This document shows positions 54,880 to 64,000 of a DNA stretch of 64,000 bases, piece by piece. The notes beneath the pieces are model-generated. The model was given only the letters and a program-made list of their open reading frames with translations. It did no database searches and had not been told where the DNA came from. The DNA lies in the NCBI RefSeq assembly GCF_023101765.2, contig NC_064238.1, positions 1,114,001-1,178,000 of the forward strand, given 5' to 3'. Position 1 is the stretch's first letter. Every line of letters begins with the position of its first letter. Source of the stretch: Spodoptera frugiperda. Taxonomy: Eukaryota > Arthropoda > Insecta > Lepidoptera > Noctuidae. A program made the position numbers and the translations under genes.

Positions 54880-55182
54880 ATCGATTTTGATCACGTTGGC
54901 CAGTCTGTCGAACTAGACTAACTCACTACGCAGGAGATGTTATAGTGCACAAGTGTATGCGCAAACCGGGTGCACTCTCTGTTTACTCACTCTCAAAACC
55001 CTATAGGATGGCAGACCGTACGTGCTTAAGAAGGCACAGAAGTAAGACACCGCCGAACTTTCTAACTTCGGGATAATAATAGTACCTAATTTTATTTAGA
55101 AAATGTCATTATCACCTTTTTTGCCCGACGCGGGAATCGAACCTGCAACAAGATGCACAGCAGCCAGTCCTCTAACTAAAAT
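54880..55182 (-). mobile_element. SINE-O, near full length
   Basis: Left body 'gagatgttatagtgcacaag', 'gggtgcactctctgtttact', 'taggatggcagaccgta'. Then 'acaccgccgaactttctaac'. The right end is a tRNA-like head with B-box complement 'gcgggaatcgaacctgc'. The sense strand is minus. It is a distinct, longer SINE family with a head similar to SINE-A. Confidence 0.6.
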
Positions 55183-55817
55183 TCACAACACATTTATTTC
55201 AATACAAAAAAAGTATTTAAACATTAAACAAACACTTTCCATAAAAACCGCCCAGCTTTAAACATTTAACTTATCCCTGAGTAAGTGTATGCAAATGATC
55301 TGCTCACGCAATGTAGGCCACGTTTAATGAATGTATTAAATAAAAACACGATACGGACACTGCATCGCATTTATTTGTACACACGGAGCACATCAAGCCG
55401 TACATAACCAGTTTATCATGAACTCGCTTTGTATTATCTTTACGTCTATTCATCGGTCAGCTAATACTGGTTGTGTATGGCTCAATGTAAAGTTGTGTAC
55501 TGCACGCACGATTAAATTGTCACAAGCATGCACGGATACAACAAACAGCAGTTCTGTTTTCCTACCAAAAGTATTGCTTATGACTATACTACCCGATGAA
55601 ATTACGTAAAGAGGTAGGTATAAATTAAACACAATAGAATAAATATATTATATCTAAAGTCCATAAATATAAAATTTCCAATTACAAAAATAAAAATATC
55701 AGCATGAAATACAGCGATTGTCAACTTATTACCGGTAAACGTAGGTACCTATATAAAAATTAATATCAAAATACACTAGAAGATGCCTTAAAATATTTTC
55801 TTTAAGATAAATTAATA
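55183..55817. other. unannotated DNA
   Basis: AT-rich. Opposed 60-63-codon frames at 55.4-55.6 kb lack motifs. Confidence 0.3.
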
Positions 55818-55965
55818 GGGTTTTTTTGTGAGGGGGGAAATCATTCAGTGGCTTCTCCCGTCTAGTGTCAGGCTCTTACTGACTAAAAACCACCCGTTCC
55901 TTCTCCTGCTTTTCGATCCGGAGCCCCGATAACCCGCTAGGCAGTCCGCAGCTCCGGATCAAATA
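55818..55965 (-). mobile_element. LINE-B 3' tail
   Basis: 'tttttttgtgaggggggaaa' (poly(A) complement), 'gtgtcaggctcttactgact', 'gagccccgataacccgctag', 'cagtccgcagctccggatca'. A ~25-base internal deletion removes the 'gggcgaggcgag' block. Confidence 0.8.
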
Positions 55966-55969
55966 ATTA

Positions 55970-57100
55970 ATATAGGTATTGTTTCTTTGAATTTGCTTCA
56001 AGAGCCACGTGCTTGTAATCGTTCAGTCTCAAGTTCCCGACCCACTTGCTTACACGTGCTGAAGATAAAGGATAGAGGACCATTAATAGTTGATTTATTA
56101 ATTTTTACTTTATAATTGACTGAGATATACATTGAAATCTAGTTTGTAACTGAGTTTCTTTTGTTTGTATAGTATCACGTTTTTCTGTAACCTTTAAGGA
56201 TAGATATGACATTGTTTTGCACATTGACATGAACATTTTTTTATGTTTAAACGGGAATATTCATGCTTGTCTAATAAAAAATTGTAACTTTAGTAAAATG
56301 TTTTTTCTTAGCGTATATTACGCAATCTCACCATAATAATCTTCGCATATTATTGTACAATAATTTAATTATTCTAGTTTTGGTGAAAAAAAGATATGCT
56401 TTCTTTAATTCTCCCCATCAATTTTAAAGTAATAAGTATTCCTATTCCTATATCCATGATAGCAAAATACTAAAAAGAAGTAAAGCAAGATACAGACGGT
56501 GGTCACAACCTTCATATACCTAAGTGAATACAATTACAAAAAGAAGTGCACAAAGCTCCACCTGCCAACGCATAATTTAAAATTCAAATCTATTATCTTT
56601 ACTTTCCTTTCACGGCGCTTCCTTTTATTATGAAAAATGAAATAATAACTTACACATTAATTTTTCTTTATACATTTTCTATTCGCCTTAGTAATACTTA
56701 GTGGATACTATGAGTTAATTTATTTTCTTAAAGGTCGTTTTTTGATTGGACTTTTGCTGAAATGAATTTTAGTTTTAGTATAATAAGGATTAATCTATCT
56801 TAGTATTAATGAAATTATAATTGTGTAAAATGACACGCTAATTTAAATTTATTTTGAAACTTAAATGTTCACTATCCTAAAATTGTCCTAATTCCAGCAA
56901 CACTTATTTTATATTTTCCTTATTATCGCATGCATATTAAGTTATACCATCTCTGTGCTTAAATGTATTAAAAGCGGTTCAGCAGTTTAGGTGTAACGTT
57001 TTAACAGACAGTCAAACTCGCTAACTTTACCATTATCAACTCAGATTATACATTATAAGGCAATATTATTTGAACTATGTTTCCTAACATACTAAACAGC
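55970..57100. other. unannotated AT-rich DNA
   Basis: Nothing recognised. Confidence 0.3.
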
Positions 57101-57270
57101 AGATTCAATATTATACCTCCTACGTCAGTGAAATTCTTGGTGGGAACAATGTAGTAGAATGCGTTTGCAGTAATTAATTTCGTACAACAATACAGTACCC
57201 AGAGACTGTAATTATGGAATTATAACCTAATTAGAAGGGGAATATTAATCAACGTGTTCTAATTGCTTTG
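57100..57270. promoter_or_regulatory. candidate homeodomain-site cluster
   Basis: Non-repeat sequence with many TAAT/ATTA cores in a short span ('cagtaattaatttcg', 'gtaattatgg', 'cctaattagaagg', 'tctaattgc'), plus a TACGTCAG CRE-like site. AT-rich background makes such cores frequent by chance. Enhancer status untested. Confidence 0.22.
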
Positions 57271-58505
57271 TTCGTAATTTCATAATCTGAATCTAAAGCC
57301 TGTTACATGACTTTGTAGGTAATTTTGGTGTTTTATTTTTGTATTGATTAGGCGAAGTGTTTTTTATGGTCTAAGTTTTTTTTTCATGACAAATGACAGA
57401 CTCGTTGATCTTTGTATTTCTGCAGATAGATTTTAGATTAATGTTCTTTTCTTTTGACAATTATAATTTGAGCCTGGTGGTAAAGATATCTCAGGAGTGC
57501 GAGTGGGTAGTAATGGGTTGTATAAACTTTTAAATGAAACACTGACATTTAGCGAAATTATTTCCGTTGCCTTTTTAATCAAGAAATTATTACGGTTCAA
57601 TGATCAAAGATTAACATTACAAAACATTCGATCCGAAATAATACAAAATTAATCTTATTAATTAAACGTTATTTCCTTTAAATGCCCAAATCCTTTAACA
57701 CAGTCAACCTACGCGTCTCCGAAAATAATTTAAAAGAAGAATGTATTACGATTTTAAAATTCAGTGAACACAACAATAAAGGAGAAAGAAATTTCCAAAT
57801 AAAGTCCGTCTAACGTAAAACTATTCGCGTGATTGACTAACAATAGTGTCTCCGCTTAAAGAGTTTAAATTAATTAACAAAAATGGCTGCCAACCCTTTG
57901 ATTTCCACTAAGCAGTTCAATTAAATCGTCAGAAACATTTTCCTGTAGGCGTTCAGGGATTAAACAGTAATTCAGAAGATTTTAAGTGAAATAATTTACT
58001 ACATTTCTAATTACACTTAAAATACAACTTCGTTTTGAGATATTCATTGAAGAAGTTGGGAGTTCCTTTGAAGATAGTAAAAATTATTGAAGCAAGAATT
58101 CGGAATTATACTGAAGATACTGGAAACCGTGACGTTCAAATGGATTCGTGTTAATTCTACGATTGTTATATTATGTTTGCTTATTGCTAAGGAAAGTTTT
58201 GATCAATAGGTATCTGTAACATATAATATATATATAGCCTTTTCATGATGTATTTTCCAAGATTCTAGGAAGTAGATAACCATTTTTTTCAATTAATTTA
58301 TTGATATCAACCAACTAATCACCTGACAGACATACATGTTTCGCCTGTTGGCGTGCAATATTGCCTACTTCAAATGTATGTTACACAATTACAAATTAAT
58401 TAAATTACTGTATTAAGAATTTCAAATAGAGAAGCATTTAGCACAACACAAATTAATCTTAATGTTAGGGGAAATCACATTTTCTATAAATAAATTAGGT
58501 GGGTA
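57271..58505. other. unannotated DNA
   Basis: 57.84-57.98 kb ('aaatggctgccaacccttt') is more complex. Otherwise AT-rich. Confidence 0.25.
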
Positions 58506-58506
58506 T

Positions 58507-58640
58507 GCTTTTGAGTGAGGAAAATCATCCAATGACTCTCTCCCATCTTGGGCGAGGTGAGAGGGAGTATCAAACTCTTACTGACTAAACACCGCCCTGT
58601 TCCTACTCCTGCTAGGCAGTCCGCAGGTCCTTTGGGCTGA
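58507..58640 (-). mobile_element. LINE-B 3' tail, deleted
   Basis: 'gtgaggaaaatcatccaatg', 'cttgggcgaggtgagaggga', 'cttactgactaaacaccgcc' then directly 'ctgctaggcagtccgcagg'. The 'gagccccggtaa' block is missing by internal deletion. Confidence 0.75.
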
Positions 58641-59042
58641 GTCTAAAACTACTGGCTGACTGTCAAATTAGGTGCCTCGTACATTCTTGGCACTTCCATG
58701 TTTATGTTCCAAACAAAATACTCTTGCTGGTCACTGTATTATAATTCAAAGAGTTTGAGGAAGGACCCGGGTATCCCACATTCTCAATGAAAGGTTGAGA
58801 TAACAAAAGTTTTGGTCCAACTCAGAACACCTACAGGCTCGTAACAACTTGTTAAGATAGTAAACTTTCAAACAAGATGGCTTCCAAACAATAAATTAAA
58901 CAGCAACAGTAACAAATGAATTTAGAACCGTTCGAGTTAAAATAATTGACCGAAATAAATTGATGTTTGTTTGTGAAACATTTTTGTTTTAAATTCGCGG
59001 AACTATTTATTACGGAGCTTATATTTCGTTTGACGTTGTCCC
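58641..59042. other. unannotated DNA
   Basis: Nothing recognised. Confidence 0.3.
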
Positions 59043-59220
59043 CACTAGAATTTCCTCCAATGTTCTGGGTGCGTCTACCAACATACGTTCACATACACAT
59101 CACACTCATACTCAAAACAACAATAATTGTGGATCACACAAACAGTCGCTTCGTGCGGGAATCGAAACCGCGACACATTGCGCAGCAACCAGTTGCCCAG
59201 CCACCACACCAACCTTGCAG
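59043..59220 (-). mobile_element. SINE-C, full length
   Basis: 'cactagaatttcctccaatg', 'gtggatcacacaaacagtcg', 'gcgggaatcgaaaccgcgac' (B-box complement), 'cagttgcccagccaccacac', 'ccttgcag'. The most complete SINE-C copy. A 107-codon frame across it is an artefact. Confidence 0.85.
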
Positions 59221-59279
59221 TGCAGTTATTACATTATTAAAAAATAATTTTAAAGAAGCATATGACTTAATCAAACTTT

Positions 59280-59640
59280 TTTTAACGTAGAATCATTATT
59301 ATCACTAAGGGAGCGACACCGCATCCGCTGGTGTACATACGTTACGCCAAATGGCAACGATTAGCTGGTAAAAACCTACCTGCATCAAGTTGCTCCTTGC
59401 TTACCACCACCAGAGTCATTTTTAGCAATTGTTTTCGTAACAAAATCGTTGCTAACCAATAGTTTAAGCAATCATTAAATGTCTTTGTGTACGGCAGTTT
59501 GTAACTACGTAATATTCAAGTTACCTTGCTTGTTTAATATACAAATATATTCTCTTATTCTTGCATACCTTACATCCAGTACACAACAGTCTGCTAGAGT
59601 GAGAATGTAGAATTGTTCCTAACTGCAGTAATGAAACGAA
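59280..59640. other. unclassified DNA, GC-richer at the left
   Basis: 59305-59400 ('gagcgacaccgcatccgctg') is unusual in composition and may be a repeat not recognised here. Confidence 0.25.
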
Positions 59641-59654
59641 GCGACCACAGTAGA

Positions 59655-59690
59655 AAACATACATACATACATACACATTTAAATATGTAT
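59655..59690 (+). repeat. CATA microsatellite
   Basis: About five CATA units followed by an AT palindrome ('tttaaatatgtatg'). Confidence 0.8.
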
Positions 59691-59699
59691 GTTTTATTT

Positions 59700-59999
59700 A
59701 AATAAATGTACTAGATAGGTGTTGCGATTTCAAAATCCTTGGTAATAGAATAGTACCCATATACTAGAATAATATTCAATGTTTGGCTCTATGTTTCTAC
59801 ATACAGATAATGACAGATGTAATACAAGTACAATTCTGTTTTACTCATGCATATATGTGCGTAATAATTATTATAAAATAACGCACTCAGTCACCATTTT
59901 CCCTCTGTCTTACAACAAAAAGAACCATCACACAGTCTAGCCATACATTAACGTTTCGTTAAACAATAGCACGCTTGCAGTAAAATGCAAGGCCACACA
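59700..59999. other. unannotated DNA
   Basis: Nothing recognised. Confidence 0.3.
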
Positions 60000-60220
60000 C
60001 ACATAGAACACACGACGCCATCAAGGTTTATTAAATCGTATAGCAACGGCAACGGTAAAGCGTAGTCGCGCTGCAAATACTGAGCGCTTAATTTCAACGG
60101 ATCTGTTGAGAAACGAACATGAGAATCATGTGTGAACTGCACTACTACCATTAGTTTTCGAAGAGCTTCGCAAATGAACCGTTTGAGTCATGGAGTTGTT
60201 AGAAAACTTCTCGTGTAAGT
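60000..60220. promoter_or_regulatory. candidate conserved non-coding block
   Basis: 'gcaacggcaacggtaaagcg', 'gtcgcgctgcaaatactgag' and 'gaagagcttcgcaaatgaac' are balanced and non-repeat. A perfect GTAAGT donor at about 60213 follows a short ATG frame (MNRLSHGVVRKLL). A minus-strand 67-codon frame also overlaps. Neither has further support. Confidence 0.2.
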
Positions 60221-60917
60221 AAATGTGTGATTATGTGCCTTTGTGCTGGTGGTAAGTTTTGACAGCTATGTTAAAGTTAGTTGGAGCAGCATGATGTTTG
60301 TATTTGCTTTGAGGTGTAAGTAGTAAGTAGATATGTGTGGCTGGTTTGTTACAAATTATACATAATATAATCTAGGGAATTATACATTATCTATGAATGG
60401 GTGTGTGTATTGGTCTTGTAAATAATTCAATTCTATGTTATTAACAATGTATTTGAATTTCCAAAATCATATTTTTCAAGAATTCATCATCTCTTCTGGG
60501 CAAAATTACCAAAATCTTATGAGCGTACGAATGTTTTTTTTTTTTCAGAAAGTTGAATTTTGATTTTGACATTGAATCTAATTCTAGATTTCTAATATTT
60601 CCAAGGATTTAAAAACCTTAATAATAAAAATGTTGCTATGTTGTATTTAAATACATACAACTGCGTTTAAAAGCGCTACATTATTTTACCATAGGAATCG
60701 TACAGAAATGTGTTTCACTAACATATTTTCGTAGTAGCGGCAAAAATCTCTATTGGGTGCTGCAGAACATTGTACGGTTTCAACCATCCGAGTATTTTCT
60801 ACCTTTTGACTTGCAACCTTATTGAATTGTACCGGTTTGTATAAAATGTTAAGGTTTACTATTATAGTGCTTGTATTATTGAACATTCAGGGCATTCCAT
60901 TGGAATAAAAGATTTTA
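60221..60917. other. unannotated DNA
   Basis: Nothing recognised. Confidence 0.3.
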
Positions 60918-61110
60918 ACACATTGGCTATTTAAAGGAGAACCAATATAAAAGTACGCTTAACCGACGAGCTTGCATGAAAAGACTGATGACTGTTGAAA
61001 GCGAATAAGGTATGTAAAATTCGTAGCAATTGGTGTTACATTACTCTGCCTACCTCCATGGGAGACAAGCGTGAGGTTATGTGTGTATGCATATACATAA
61101 ACATACGGAT
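60918..61110 (-). repeat. repeat F, inverted
   Basis: 'ggctatttaaaggagaacca', 'acgcttaaccgacgagcttg', 'aaggtatgtaaaattcgtag', 'ctccatgggagacaagcgtg' is repeat F reversed. Confidence 0.65.
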
Positions 61111-61114
61111 CAAT

Positions 61115-61284
61115 TGAAAAAAAATGGACTAGACAGTTGTTATACTGTCCTGATGATTGTCTACTGTTTGCATTTTGTGTCTTCGATGGACGTGATTTAC
61201 AAATTGCTCTTCCGTGACTAAATGTGACGCGTATATGAAATTGTATTTTTGTTAATCACGATATAAATGAGAAAAGCTTGGTTT
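61115..61284. other. unannotated DNA
   Basis: Nothing recognised. Confidence 0.3.
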
Positions 61285-61560
61285 AGGCCTTTTTTTGAGG
61301 GGGGAAATCATCTGATTACTTTTCTTAATAGGATGATTTGCCTTTGGCGAAGTGAGAGAGAGTGACAGACCATTTTTTTTATTCGATAAAAACTAATGCT
61401 TGATTACAATCCCACCTGATGGTAAGTAGTTATGTAATGACTGACTGAAAGAAGACAGACTGAAAGACTCTTACTGACTAAAAACCAACCAACTCCTGCT
61501 TTTCAAGCCGGAGCACCGGTAACCCACTAGGCAGTCCTCAGATCCGTGCCAGCTGATATA
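61285..61560 (-). mobile_element. LINE-B 3' tail with internal insertion
   Basis: The tail end 'tttttttgaggggggaaatc' and the far end 'gcaccggtaacccactaggc' are both LINE-B. Between 'agagagtgacagac' and 'agactcttactgact' lie about 95 foreign bases (61373-61467), including 'taatgcttgattacaatccc' and 'acctgatggtaagtag', which looks like another dispersed repeat. Confidence 0.75.
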
Positions 61561-61564
61561 GGGC

Positions 61565-62445
61565 TACGTTAAATAAATAAGATAAAGAAAACATGATACT
61601 GATCACAAATCGATTAAAATACCCTAATCGACTGACCTAATTAAAATTAACAACTGCGATATCAAGTTACAAGTAAACAGTCGAATAATGAACCCTATAC
61701 AAAAACATTGCCAAATTCTCCTTTAAAAAAATATAAATTGTATACAAAACAAAAAAACAAAACATTTCACTAGGATTATTTACAAGACAATTTATTCCGC
61801 CATGATATCCTCGTAGTAGGGATCTTGGGGCATTTAAACATTTTTTTTTTCTCGAATCTGAAAGGAAATTACTTGGCCCGTTTTAGTGGCTACTTGACGG
61901 TCACCGTAGCGACTAGGGACTCTTTCATTTCCCGTCTTCAATATCAAGACCATTCTTTTGTAAAATATTTTTATTAACGAAGCTGAAATATGATTTGAGT
62001 GTACTGTTTTAAAGGGTGCTTCGAACGGCTGCTAAGTTTTTTGTTGTCAAATATTTTTTTGTTGGATGTAGATATTGTTTTTTAGGTTTCAGTGAGCCGT
62101 TTTTAAAGATATGGCTGTAAAGTTTCTAGTTATATGAGTAAATGATTGCTGTCTGACTTGTTGATTTTCTAGTAACATTTTTGTTTGGAATTGTTAATTC
62201 AGTTTTTAATATTCAATTTTGACTATTCAATCCGAAAACTGGAAAGACTATATTAATTTATTCTAAAAAAAAATAACTTGCTATCTCGTTATATTGAATA
62301 GTTATTGGGTTTGATTCTGTTCGTGCAACTACCGTTTAGTCGGAGTTCATACTGATAGTTTTAAAATTGAGCATTAAAAATATTAAAGAAAATCCAGTAC
62401 CAGGTCATACAAACTAAACCTCAGTATTTTTTATGGTATAATCCG
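61565..62445. other. unannotated AT-rich DNA
   Basis: Nothing recognised. Confidence 0.3.
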
Positions 62446-62446
62446 G

Positions 62447-62605
62447 TAAACGAGCAGAAGGATCACCTAATGGTAAGCAATCGCCACTGCCTATGATACA
62501 CCCAAAACACCTGAATCGTTACTAGTGATTTGCCGATCTTTTAGTAATTAAGAATTAAAGGGTCGTTGGAGAATTTGGGATTGGGAAGGGGGATATTTGG
62601 GCTTT
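62447..62605 (+). repeat. repeat H
   Basis: 'gtaaacgagcagaaggatca', 'taatggtaagcaatcgccac', 'tttgccgatcttttagtaat', 'gagaatttgggattgggaag'. Second-best copy after 49.4 kb. Confidence 0.7.
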
Positions 62606-62609
62606 TCTA

Positions 62610-62919
62610 CATATACACTTGAAAATATTACAGTACAAAGTACATATTTTATATTAGTTCTCGCTATGAAATGTAATATCGCCACTTCGTGGTACAGTAA
62701 GATTTCTTACATGAAAAGTCTGTACATTATAACTTTTTTAATATTATGAATCATGATAAAATATGTATATCATAAAGAAAATATTTTGTAAAATATGGGC
62801 TATATTTACCTATCAAATGTCAAATATTAACTAAATAGAAAATTAAAGACTTTAAAGCTATGTCATATAACTAACTATCGTATACTAAATCTAAGGACAA
62901 TAATATAGTAATTAGTGCG
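62610..62919. other. unannotated DNA
   Basis: Nothing recognised. Confidence 0.3.
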
Positions 62920-62980
62920 ATCAAACCCCAGGCCCCTTACCTTGGCTATCTCACTTGCGACCAACGAAGCAGTCGTAGTA
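62920..62980 (-). mobile_element. SINE-A head only
   Basis: 'gtgcgatcaaaccccaggcc' (B-box complement, mutated), 'cacttgcgaccaacgaagca' and 'gtcgt'. The body is absent, so this is a head-only relic. Confidence 0.6.
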
Positions 62981-62984
62981 ATTT

Positions 62985-63719
62985 TGTAAACTATACAATA
63001 TAATTTTGTAACAAGCTCATGTTCATTCTAATCTTGAAAACCCTAGTCAAATGTATCGATTTGTGCAAATTGTGCATTCACCCTTACAAAAGCTGAAGGT
63101 TTTAATTTCGGAAAACGATTCCGTAGTTCCGAGCGCGTGTGGCTTAACCTGCACTTTACAAAATCGATTCATTTTAGTTGGAAGTATTGAAACTTTTAAT
63201 TGGTCTTCTTTCTGAAAACTTGTTGTTTATCTACAAAATGCAGGGCAGCCAACTGGCTTCATGAACTTCGTTATGGAACACCAAAACCGTTTATTACAAT
63301 TTGCCAATATAGCTATTAATATCTAAGAATTACTTGGAGATTAAAGTAAGTAATATATTTTATTTCCTAATTAAATTATGATTTTGAGTAATATAGAGAG
63401 TGTTTTATTTACCTCAGTGTATTAAGGTCAAATAAAAACTGATATACAACTTAAATCCCTATCCACCATTTATATGTTACAAAACGAATCTAAAACTTCA
63501 ACTTGGGAGTCATAAACGAAATCTCTCATCCAATATCATGTATAAACTCTAAACCAACGATCCAGTTAAAAGGTAATCCCGCAGGAAACACCTACCACAT
63601 GTACACATAAATCCAAAGGTCCAAAGTTTACGTACATTTCTGAATATTGATGCCAAAACTGCTAGATCAATGAAGTTAACTCGCTAGACTCGTGTGGGTG
63701 AACCTAACTTTGTTATTTT
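62985..63719. other. unannotated DNA
   Basis: Nothing recognised. Confidence 0.3.
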
Positions 63720-63766
63720 GCTACGATCTGCTACGCCGTAGTCTACGTGCTACGCCGTAGTACTTT
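63720..63766. repeat. CTACG/CGTAG palindromic island
   Basis: 'gctacgatctgctacgccg' and 'gtgctacgccgtagtac'. Two copies of CTACGCCGTAG, the same motif as at 28.04 kb. Confidence 0.55.
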
Positions 63767-64000
63767 CCATGTATGTGTATGTATTTCTGCGTGTTAGGAT
63801 GAATATTTGAACTATTTTCATTAGGATAGTTGTAACTTTGATTTGAAATAGTTATAAAGATTTGTGTATTGAATAATTTTGGACGAAAGTCCAGAATGGA
63901 TACTAATCAAACAATAATTAAAGAATAGAATCAAAAGAATGATTAAACAGTGGTCAGTTTAGCTACAGTATTTTTGGTCTACAAATAAAAAAATGTAATC
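63767..64000. other. unannotated DNA to window end
   Basis: Nothing recognised. Confidence 0.3.

Noticed and set aside
58967..59290. 107-codon plus-strand frame
   Set aside because: Its second half is SINE-C read in a chance frame.
60180..60216. Short ATG frame followed by a perfect GTAAGT donor
   Set aside because: Only 13 codons, no promoter or partner exon. Kept only as a note on the surrounding block.
1..64000. Search for a novel multi-gene system, viral insertion or defence locus
   Set aside because: No clustered coding genes, polymerase, capsid, integrase or toxin-like frames were visible on either strand.

Overview
This 64 kb window is non-coding animal DNA. Its AT-richness and repeat content fit a moth or butterfly (Lepidoptera), probably a noctuid-like species. 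No open frame on either strand exceeds about 125 codons, and the longest ones are mostly transposon sequence read in a meaningless frame. There are no operons, bacterial signals, rRNA, CRISPR arrays, complete transposases or reverse transcriptases. The lineage call rests on remembered lepidopteran repeat families (tRNA-headed SINEs, LINE 3' tails, small foldback elements) and has not been searched.

Recurring families, with labels used below. SINE-A has a tRNA-like head and a B box. SINE-C has its tRNA-like head on the minus strand in five copies and on the plus strand in one. SINE-O is a longer SINE with a similar head. LINE-B is a 3' tail with at least ten copies that share a poly(A)-side end and differ at the other end, as expected of 5'-truncated non-LTR insertions. 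MITE-D, MITE-I and MITE-N are short elements with terminal inverted repeats. Repeats F, G, H and P are further dispersed families of unknown class.

Layout. 0-12 kb: scattered SINEs and MITEs, a compositionally distinct block at 6.1-6.6 kb, and a composite repeat at 9.1-10.6 kb containing a recent ~145 bp tandem duplication. 12-24 kb: sparse repeats, a CpG-rich promoter-like island at 20.6-20.9 kb and a complex single-copy-looking block at 21.3-21.6 kb. 24-34 kb: duplicated LINE-tail segments, LINE-B copies and the best candidate coding exon, on the minus strand at 30.45-30.52 kb with a poly(A) signal beyond it. 34-48 kb: possible conserved non-coding blocks (34.2, 37.5-38.0, 42.0, 42.6 and 46.3 kb) between SINE, LINE and MITE copies, including an inverted SINE pair at 45.2-45.6 kb. 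48-64 kb: an isolated 119-codon ATG frame, an exon-like tract open in two frames at 50.4-50.55 kb, a nested transposon cluster at 53.3-55.2 kb, and more repeats to the end.

The simplest reading is a long intron or intergenic desert. Several blocks that are neither repeats nor coding, some rich in TAAT-type homeodomain core sites, could be cis-regulatory. That is inference from composition only. I found no convincing new multi-gene system. The most useful leads are the minus-strand terminal-exon candidate, the dual-frame tract, and the structurally clear MITEs and nested insertions.
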